Assembly (NCBI RefSeq): GCF_003046425.1
Contig: NZ_QAJG01000049.1
Location: 1 to 6,929 of the forward strand
Direction of reading: 5' to 3'
Source of the DNA: Leptospira borgpetersenii serovar Javanica
GTDB taxonomy: Bacteria > Spirochaetota > Leptospiria > Leptospirales > Leptospiraceae
DNA length: 6,929 bases
A model generated the notes under the pieces. That model saw nothing but the letters and a program-made list of their open reading frames with translations. It did no database searches and had not been told where the DNA came from. Shown in pieces: positions 1 through 6,929 of the stretch. The translations under genes were made by a program, and so were the position numbers. Position 1 is the stretch's first letter. The number at the start of each line of letters is the position of its first letter.

Positions 1-85
1 CTTGGAGATTTGCCCTAACTTTTGGGATTAATGGTTCTATTTTTTCCCAAAGTGCATCGGGGATCTCTGAATAATATTTGTCCAT
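1..85 (-). CDS. IS5-family transposase, N-terminal fragment (runs off window)
   Basis: Read on the minus strand from the ATG at 85-83, 28 codons remain before the window edge, giving MDKYYSEIPDALWEKIEPLI followed by PKVRANLQ. The pattern of an aromatic start, then 'L(W)xxIEPLIP', is the conserved beginning of the N-terminal domain (DUF4096 type) of IS5/IS4-like DDE transposases, which cut and rejoin the ends of their own insertion sequence. The catalytic part lies outside the window. No strong ribosome binding site precedes the ATG, which is usual for transposases. An ATG slightly upstream is closed by a stop within three codons, so 85 is the best start. The family call is from memory of the motif and the exact IS name is not assigned. 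Confidence 0.8.
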   Translation of the reverse strand, partial: MDKYYSEIPDALWEKIEPLIPKVRANLQ

Positions 86-138
86 TTCACATTGACATTT
101 TTACGCTTTCTGAGTACAAGCAGTTTTGAGACCGGCTC
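1..138 (-). mobile_element. IS5-family insertion sequence, 5' end only
   Basis: The 53 bp in front of the transposase start look like an IS terminus. Read on the minus strand from 138 inward the sequence starts GAGCCGGTCTCAAAACTGC. A GAG/GGC-type beginning followed by a purine-rich tract is typical of several IS5 subgroups. Bases 139-141 just outside are TTA, which fits the TNA target duplicated by some IS5 groups, but the other end is not in the window, so neither the inverted repeat nor the target duplication can be confirmed. The boundary at 138 is an estimate. Confidence 0.5.
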
Positions 139-141
139 TTA

Positions 142-372
142 GTGTATTTATCGGTTCGAATGCTTGAATCTCAGACTCCAAGTCCGGAAATAAAAAAAGA
201 ACTACGAAAACGATTTAACAGATTAGATCCTCATATGTCCGTCGATGATCCGTTTTTACATAAAAAACTCTTAAAACGCTTCCGTTCATATTTACTTTCG
301 ATTTTGTTCTTTGAATATCCCCAAAACATACTAGGATTTAAAAGTTCAACTCACGTTAGATATCCGTCCTAG
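142..372 (+). pseudogene. Short open frame abutting the IS end; possible C-terminal remnant of a DDE integrase
   Basis: An open frame of 76 codons begins only four bases after the proposed IS end, with GTG at 142 and an in-frame ATG at 160, and stops at 370-372. Residues about 13-50 (TPSPEIKKELRKRFNRLDP, then a lysine/leucine-rich helix) resemble the 'xSPxxxxxxKxxLxxxFxxLDPxxL' tail found after the catalytic core in some IS481/ISNCY-like integrases. If so, the IS5-like element landed in an older transposase gene and left only its 3' end. No Shine-Dalgarno sequence precedes either start. The resemblance is weak and recalled, not searched; it could equally be a lineage-specific hypothetical protein or a chance frame. 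Confidence 0.3.
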
Positions 373-756
373 ATCATAAACGAATGAATGTTAAGTGTAT
401 AACTTAGATTACAACTCTAATATTTAATATACGTTATTCGAACTTTGGATATTACTCATCTCTACATAATAGAGTGTCTAAAATTCTTCATCAAACGCGG
501 GATTTATGCTCAAATTAACGGTACTCTATTTTATAGGGATCAGTAACGAAAACTGGAATAATAGTAGAGTTGTATCTTAGAAAAAGCGGTTTGTTATTCA
601 GAAATCAGAACCAAACTCGACTATTGTAAGTAGGCGCAGGAATCCACATTGGCATTTCACGTTGTAAAAAGTCGTTTAAAACTGTAAAAAGATGCAAAGG
701 TGAGATGAGCGTGATGGTAATCAATGGAAAACAATTCGGGAAAAATTGTTCTTGAA
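373..756. other. Gene-poor AT-rich stretch, nothing clearly coding
   Basis: No frame of useful length with a credible start is seen on either strand. The only structures noted are the direct repeat TGTAAAAAG at 663-671 and 683-691, exactly 20 bp apart, and a 5-bp stem CTCTA/TAGAG at 460-474. A plus-strand ATG at 704 gives only 16 codons before a stop. The stretch is best read as intergenic sequence or decayed DNA next to the insertion sequence. Confidence 0.5.
730..750 (-). terminator. Possible weak terminator for the 56-codon gene
   Basis: AACAATT (730-736) and AATTGTT (744-750) form a perfect 7-bp stem with a 7-nt loop. In the minus direction the hairpin begins seven bases after the TAA stop of the small gene and its distal arm ends in a run of four T. 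The stem is AU-rich, so it would be weak; position is the main support. Confidence 0.3.
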
Positions 757-927
757 TTACTGTTCATCTTCCGAAGAAAAAAACTCCTGAACCGTAATTC
801 CCAACGTACGGTCGAAATTCTCGAATGATTGAAGAATCTCTCGGATTAAAAAATCTCCGTCCGAAAAATCTTCCAAACAATCAGGATGATTCTCTTGACT
901 ATCTCCGTAAAACTGTAAGCCTTTCAT
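757..927 (-). CDS. Small acidic hypothetical protein, 56 aa
   Basis: The minus-strand frame from ATG (927-925) to TAA (759-757) encodes [20 protein letters not shown] and 36 more residues, ending in FFSSEDEQ. It is clearly acidic, rich in Asp/Glu with few Lys/Arg, has no membrane segment or signal peptide, and has one Cys. I do not recognise a family. Support for a real gene comes from the balanced composition, the clean stop followed by a small hairpin, and its divergent placement 148 bp from hisC. Against it, no good ribosome binding site precedes the ATG, and the same frame stays open upstream to beyond position 1060 without a better start. That upstream stretch is AT-rich and translates to low-quality sequence, so the ATG was kept. 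Confidence 0.45.
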   Translation of the reverse strand: MKGLQFYGDSQENHPDCLEDFSDGDFLIREILQSFENFDRTLGITVQEFFSSEDEQ

Positions 928-1075
928 TCCGATACCAGATTTTTTATTTAAACACCGAAAATTAGAGGAAAAAAAAATTGAGAATATAACGAACCGAAAA
1001 CATTTTTTAGAAATCGGCGCGAATTTATTCTTAAATCGATTTTCAAAATTTTTCCGAAAAAAAGCATGGGAAGAG

Positions 1076-2179
<1,104 letters not shown>

Positions 2180-2181
2180 AG

Positions 2182-2697
<516 letters not shown>

Positions 2698-2844
2698 ATG
2701 TTTCATTCCGAATACAAATACGAAAAAACCAAAGAAGAGATTCAACATACGAATCAAAATCAGACCGAAGTAGAATCTGATCCGAAACGTTCAGAATCGA
2801 AGGTTAAACAAGTAAGAGTTCGTCCGGAACTCTACGACAAATAA
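2698..2844 (+). CDS. Small charged hypothetical protein, 48 aa
   Basis: ATG at 2698 opens a 48-codon frame ending at TAA 2842-2844. The product starts MFHSEYKYEKTKEEIQHTNQ and ends VRVRPELYDK. It is very hydrophilic, rich in Glu, Lys, Gln and Arg, with no Cys, no Trp and no hydrophobic segment, so a soluble, possibly disordered or nucleic-acid/protein-binding peptide is expected. I do not recognise a family. A good ribosome binding site, AGG at 2689-2691, sits six bases ahead of the ATG, better than most in this window. The gene runs toward rarA and stops 39 bp from the end of rarA, so the two may share a bidirectional terminator region, although no strong stem is seen between them. Confidence 0.55.
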   Translation: MFHSEYKYEKTKEEIQHTNQNQTEVESDPKRSESKVKQVRVRPELYDK

Positions 2845-2883
2845 TCAACCTGTCACAAAAGAAACTGAAAGCTCGCCACGCCT

Positions 2884-4389
<1,506 letters not shown>

Positions 4390-4540
4390 AATTACCTTTT
4401 GAACACAGAGTATTCTCTTCTTTTATTTTCGAAAACTCAATTTTTTTTGTCCTTCGGATCAAATATACTCTCAAACTTTCGATTTTTGCAAAGGACCCCG
4501 CGAGCGCCTCAGGCACTATAACAAAATAGAAAAGATAATG

Positions 4541-4638
4541 AAAACAATACACAAGGAATGACAAAGCGGAAAAGATTTTTAAAATGACTTTAAAATCATG
4601 AAAGCCACGAACTTACAAAAAATTGGAACTTTAATCCT
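4541..4638 (+). repeat. 98-bp duplicated segment, copy 1 (upstream region and first codons of the LRR gene)
   Basis: This segment matches 5288-5385 at 92 of 98 positions, in the same orientation and 747 bp apart. It covers 57 bp before the LRR gene ATG and the first 14 codons. Upstream of 4541 and downstream of 4638 the similarity stops. The conserved non-coding part presumably carries the promoter and translation signals, although no canonical ribosome binding site is obvious in front of the ATG. Confidence 0.9.
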
Positions 4639-5185
4639 AATCCTTCTTTGTTTTTTGAGCCAACTTAAAGCTCAAGAGATAGGGACCTATCACAATCTAA
4701 CCGAGGCGCTTCAAAATCCGACAGATGTCCGAATTTTAGATTTAAGCAACAAGCGACTCACAACTCTTCCAAAGGAAATAGGGGAATTGCAAAACCTAAC
4801 AGTATTTAATTTATACGTCAATCAACTCAAAACTCTTCCAAAGGAAATCGGAAAATTGAAAAATCTAAAGTATTTAAATTTAAACTACAATGAACTCACA
4901 ACTCTTCCCCAAGAAATCGGAAAATTGAAAAATCTAACAGTATTAGATTTAACCAACAATCAACTCACAACTCTTCCAAAAGAAATCGGAAAATTACAAA
5001 GCCTACGAGAATTAGATTTAAGCGGCAATCAACTCACAACTCTTCCAAAAGATATCGGAAAATTGCAAAACCTACAAGAATTATATTTAGATGATATACC
5101 CGCTTGGAGATCCCAAGAAGAAAAGATTCGGAAATTACTTCCCCAAACGCGTATTATTTTTAACCAATTCGGAGACGCAGAGTAA
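4598..5185 (+). CDS. Secreted leucine-rich-repeat protein, 195 aa
   Basis: Residues 1-25 form a signal peptide: Lys at 2 and 8, a hydrophobic core LILILLCFL, and a likely signal-peptidase cleavage after LKA (25/26). Cys18 is not in a lipobox, so export rather than lipidation is expected. Five complete 23-residue leucine-rich repeats follow at about 44-66, 67-89, 90-112, 113-135 and 136-158, each on the plan LxxLxLxxNxLxTLPxEIGKLxN, plus a partial sixth that runs into the C-terminal cap ([16 protein letters not shown]). Such bacterial LRR proteins make curved binding surfaces, and pathogenic leptospires carry large families of them, several implicated in host binding; the ligand of this one is unknown. 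The protein is short for the family, but both ends look intact. The gene starts 209 bp upstream-divergent from the cysteine-rich protein gene. A truncated second copy of its start lies downstream. Confidence 0.9.
   Translation: MKATNLQKIGTLILILLCFLSQLKAQEIGTYHNLTEALQNPTDVRILDLSNKRLTTLPKEIGELQNLTVFNLYVNQLKTLPKEIGKLKNLKYLNLNYNELTTLPQEIGKLKNLTVLDLTNNQLTTLPKEIGKLQSLRELDLSGNQLTTLPKDIGKLQNLQELYLDDIPAWRSQEEKIRKLLPQTRIIFNQFGDAE
4727..5071 (+). repeat. Tandem 69-bp coding repeats (LRR units)
   Basis: Five consecutive 69-bp units encode the LRRs. The DNA blocks around 'caactcacaactcttccaaa' and 'gaaatcggaaaatt' are nearly identical between units, especially the last three. Such close similarity can support unequal recombination or slippage that changes the repeat number in frame. 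Confidence 0.85.
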
Positions 5186-5218
5186 CCAATGACATCGAAC
5201 TTCCTCTGAAAAACTAGC

Positions 5219-5308
5219 ATGCTTTTTCTTTGTATGACCGTGTTGGGCATTCGGAGTGATTCATCTACACTTCCGAAAGACGCGGACAAAACAATACGCA
5301 AGGAATGA
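5219..5308 (+). other. 29-codon open frame ending inside the duplicated segment, doubtful
   Basis: ATG at 5219 opens a short frame, MLFLCMTVLGIRSDSSTLPK and nine more residues, with stop TGA at 5306-5308. The start looks like a short hydrophobic leader with a Cys, so it might be the collapsed remains of a small exported protein. The last codons (KTIRKE) lie in the duplicated segment, and copy 1 keeps the same frame there (KTIHKE then stop). No ribosome binding site is seen. It is probably debris at the duplication junction. Confidence 0.2.
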
Positions 5309-5385
5309 CAAAACGGAAAAGATTTTTAAAATGACTCTGAAATCATGAAAGCCACGAACTTACAAAAAATAGGAATTTTAATCCT
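5288..5385 (+). repeat. 98-bp duplicated segment, copy 2
   Basis: This is the second copy of 4541-4638, with six differences in 98 bp. Four of the six lie in the non-coding part. Its right end coincides within two bases with the left end of the inverted-repeat element at 5384, showing that the element interrupts what used to be a longer duplication. Confidence 0.9.
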
Positions 5386-5425
5386 GTCCCAAAACCTTAA
5401 AAGAAATCAGTCATTCGGTTCGTAA
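5345..5425 (+). pseudogene. Truncated second LRR-protein gene (signal-peptide start only)
   Basis: From ATG 5345 the frame reads [14 protein letters not shown], almost identical to the start of the neighbouring LRR protein, then enters the inverted-repeat element after codon 13-14 and ends at a TAA at 5423-5425. The remaining signal peptide and all LRRs are missing, and nothing beyond the element (after 5533) resembles the LRR gene. It is therefore a disrupted paralogue whose 3' part was lost, not simply interrupted. The intact upstream region could still drive transcription into the element and the gene beyond. Confidence 0.8.
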
Positions 5426-5533
5426 TAAAGCATAGGAGTTCTCACAGAAACCGTCTCTTTGGCAATTTAGGAGCTTTCGAAAGGATTTTATAATGTTAAG
5501 TTCTCGTTGGAGTTCTTACAGGTTTTGGGACAG
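5384..5533. mobile_element. 150-bp MITE-like element with perfect 14-bp terminal inverted repeats
   Basis: The ends are CTGTCCCAAAACCT (5384-5397) and AGGTTTTGGGACAG (5520-5533), exact inverted complements. The element is 150 bp and has no useful reading frame, so it would need a transposase supplied in trans. Inside are two near-identical direct repeats, GGAGTTCTCACAG (5435-5447) and GGAGTTCTTACAG (5509-5521), the second overlapping the right terminal repeat. No clear target-site duplication is visible (left flank tttaatc, right flank ttctaaa), consistent with loss of flanking DNA after insertion. The parent IS family is not identified. Confidence 0.75.
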
Positions 5534-5572
5534 TTCTAAATATAAAATCATAGCAAAAGCGATAAGAAAGAA

Positions 5573-5906
5573 ATGAGGAGTATTGATTTTGATCGATTTC
5601 AGGACGGAAAAATTTTAGCGTATCTATCGAAAAAGTGCAATCTGGACGCAGTTTCTATATTGAAACAATTTCAAAATAGAGATCGAGATTCATATTCCAA
5701 CTACGATTTAATGATGTGCTTAATTGATTCGTCCAGAATTTCTGAAAATCTTATTTTATATCTGATCCCTCGTTTATACGATTATGTATTGAATAATCCG
5801 GGGTCCAGTTTACTTTTTCTAATTAACCTTGGTTACTGATAACGAGAAAGATATTCTGTTTGAAACATTAAAATTTCTTAGAAAAGTTTACAAAGAAAGT
5901 GAATAA
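5573..5906 (+). pseudogene. Small hypothetical protein gene, probably broken by a one-base frameshift
   Basis: ATG 5573 opens an 88-codon frame (MRSIDFDRFQDGKILAYLSK and so on) that stops at TGA 5837-5839. In the neighbouring frame, protein-like sequence continues directly (VTDNEKDILFETLKFLRKVY) to TAA at 5904-5906. Removing one G of the GG at 5831-5832 joins the parts smoothly as FLINLVTDNEKDIL and gives a 111-residue protein. The product would be soluble, alpha-helical and charged, with no known motif; I do not recognise a family. An in-frame stop at 5543 excludes a longer N-terminus, and the ribosome binding site (AAGAAAG, 5564-5570) is poor. If the frameshift is not real, the 88-aa version may be the product. 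It lies 39 bp after the MITE. Confidence 0.5.
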
Positions 5907-6084
5907 GTCTGCGAATTTACGGTTCGTTTTTATAAAGTTAATTTTTATATTTGATAATGATTCAAATTTGCCTATTTTCGCCTTCTCGCTACTTTTCGGA
6001 ATCGCTCATGCGACAATTGCGCCCGCAATTTCGAAGAGACGAAGGCAAGCGCCCGTTGCGTTAAGATACTTTTTACAAGAGTAA
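5899..6084 (+). CDS. Doubtful 61-codon frame between the frameshifted gene and the hydrolase
   Basis: GTG 5899 overlaps the last codons of the preceding frame and runs to TAA 6082-6084. The first half translates to a hydrophobic, Phe/Ile-rich stretch (FVFIKLIFIF, then FAFSLLFGIA), the second to an Arg/Ala-rich tail (SKRRRQAPVALRYFLQE). A membrane peptide is possible on paper, but the switch in composition coincides with a GC-richer patch that looks like inserted or repeated DNA, and there is no ribosome binding site. I regard it as probably not a gene. Confidence 0.2.
   Translation: MNKSANLRFVFIKLIFIFDNDSNLPIFAFSLLFGIAHATIAPAISKRRRQAPVALRYFLQE
6015..6030. repeat. Small perfect palindrome in a GC-richer patch
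   Basis: AATTGC (6015-6020) and GCAATT (6025-6030) flank GCCC; the stem can extend to seven pairs with a two-base loop. The surrounding DNA, about 5978-6063, is visibly richer in G and C than the AT-rich genes on either side. This suggests a fragment of different origin or an intergenic repeat. Confidence 0.4.
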
Positions 6085-6090
6085 AAAAAA

Positions 6091-6744
6091 TTGAAAAACA
6101 TCTATTTAATAAGTGGCCTTGGTGCGGATGAAAGGGTCTTCGATAAAATTGATTTCAAAACTGAAAGACCAAAATACATTTCTTGGATAGATCCTAAAAA
6201 AGAGGAGAGACTCGCAGACTATTCGAAACGGCTAATTGCCCAAATAGATTCATCCCAAGGTATTATCTTAATTGGGGTATCCTTTGGTGGAATTATTGCG
6301 GCTGAAATAGCAAAACATATACAGACAGAACAAATTATCATTATATCAAGTATAAAGACGTCTTCAGAAAAACCATACTTCTATAACCTTATTTCTTTTC
6401 TTAAAATAATTGATCTAATTCCTGAATTCTTGCTTAAATTATATACTCCAATTCTATCATACTATTTTGGCATTTCCTCTAATGAAGATAAGATTCTCTT
6501 GAGAGACTTTCTTAAGAGCACCAGAGGTGCCTTTGTTAAATGGGCATTAAAATCGATATTGAATTGGAATAATAAAGAATATCCAAATAATTTAATTCAT
6601 ATTCATGGAACTAAGGATAGACTTTTTCCATTTAGATTAATCGATAAACCAATTCGAATTGAAAATGGCGGTCATTTCATGGTTTTAGATAAGCACACTG
6701 AGATATCTATAAAGTTAGACAATATCTTAAATATGTACTATTAG
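6091..6744 (+). CDS. Alpha/beta-hydrolase fold protein, 217 aa
   Basis: The layout is that of a small single-domain alpha/beta hydrolase. A first strand and oxyanion-hole loop IYLISGLGADERVF is at 4-17. The nucleophile elbow LIGVSFGG at 60-67 makes Ser64 the catalytic serine. The acid is probably Asp176 in HIHGTKDRLFP, and the catalytic His is His195 in GGHFMV. A lid of about 95-160 is hydrophobic and rich in Ile, Leu, Phe and Tyr. The triad order and spacing are normal, so it should be an active esterase, lipase-like or related hydrolase; the substrate cannot be told. No signal peptide is seen, so it is likely cytoplasmic. The start is TTG, with AAGAG at 6077-6081 nine bases upstream. Codon use is strongly AT-biased compared with hisC or rarA, and it sits beside an IS481-type element, which suggests horizontal acquisition. 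Confidence 0.85.
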   Translation: MKNIYLISGLGADERVFDKIDFKTERPKYISWIDPKKEERLADYSKRLIAQIDSSQGIILIGVSFGGIIAAEIAKHIQTEQIIIISSIKTSSEKPYFYNLISFLKIIDLIPEFLLKLYTPILSYYFGISSNEDKILLRDFLKSTRGAFVKWALKSILNWNNKEYPNNLIHIHGTKDRLFPFRLIDKPIRIENGGHFMVLDKHTEISIKLDNILNMYY

Positions 6745-6777
6745 AACGCAACCGAGGGATAACTACCATTAGTGATC

Positions 6778-6929
<152 letters not shown>

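Noticed and set aside
978..1006. Possible hisC promoter, TTGAGA with a 17-bp spacer to CATTTT
   Set aside because: The -10 match is poor, and the AT-rich divergent region allows several equally good candidates.
5217..5224. AGCATGCT palindrome followed by a T-rich run as terminator of the LRR gene
   Set aside because: The palindrome leaves no loop and flanking bases do not extend the stem, so a stable hairpin cannot form.
5029..5301. 90-codon minus-strand frame across the end of the LRR gene
   Set aside because: Antisense to the LRR repeats and their downstream spacer, with no recognisable pattern.
5831..5839. Programmed ribosomal frameshift in the small gene
   Set aside because: No slippery heptamer or downstream structure is seen at the junction; a simple one-base insertion explains it better.

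Overview
The window looks like a piece of a pathogenic Leptospira chromosome. The evidence is AT-rich DNA with frequent TTG starts and weak ribosome binding sites, a secreted leucine-rich-repeat (LRR) protein with the 23-residue LPKEIGxLxNLxxLxLxxNQLTT unit typical of pathogenic leptospires, and many IS and small-repeat scars. The genus is an inference from these features; the species cannot be read from the sequence.

Layout. Bases 1-138 hold the 5' end of an IS5-family transposase gene (minus strand) and the probable IS end. It abuts a short open frame (142-372) that may be the tail of another transposase-type integrase. Bases 373-756 are gene-poor. A 56-codon minus-strand gene (757-927) is followed by a small hairpin and lies divergent from hisC (1076-2179), the histidinol-phosphate aminotransferase. 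Downstream of hisC are a twice-repeated 25-bp palindromic unit (period 33 bp), a strong isolated hairpin (2335-2366), apparent coding debris, and a small 48-codon gene (2698-2844). Convergent to this, on the minus strand, is a two-gene unit: a 78-aa cysteine-rich protein gene overlapping rarA (2884-4155), the AAA+ ATPase of stalled replication forks. This left and central part is housekeeping backbone.

From about 4540 the window becomes accessory. A complete secreted LRR protein gene (4598-5185) is followed by a second copy of its upstream region and first codons (94% identical over 98 bp). That second copy is cut off by a 150-bp element with perfect 14-bp terminal inverted repeats, best read as a MITE. 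Next come a small gene that appears broken by a single extra G (5573-5906), a GC-richer patch (about 5978-6063), an AT-rich alpha/beta hydrolase gene (6091-6744) and, at the right edge, the 3' end of an IS481-type transposase gene on the minus strand.

The genes do not form one pathway. The clearest functional link is the TTGA overlap between the cysteine-rich protein and rarA. The most informative structural signal is the LRR-promoter duplication interrupted by the MITE. I see no CRISPR array, rRNA or tRNA, and no complete new defence or secretion system.
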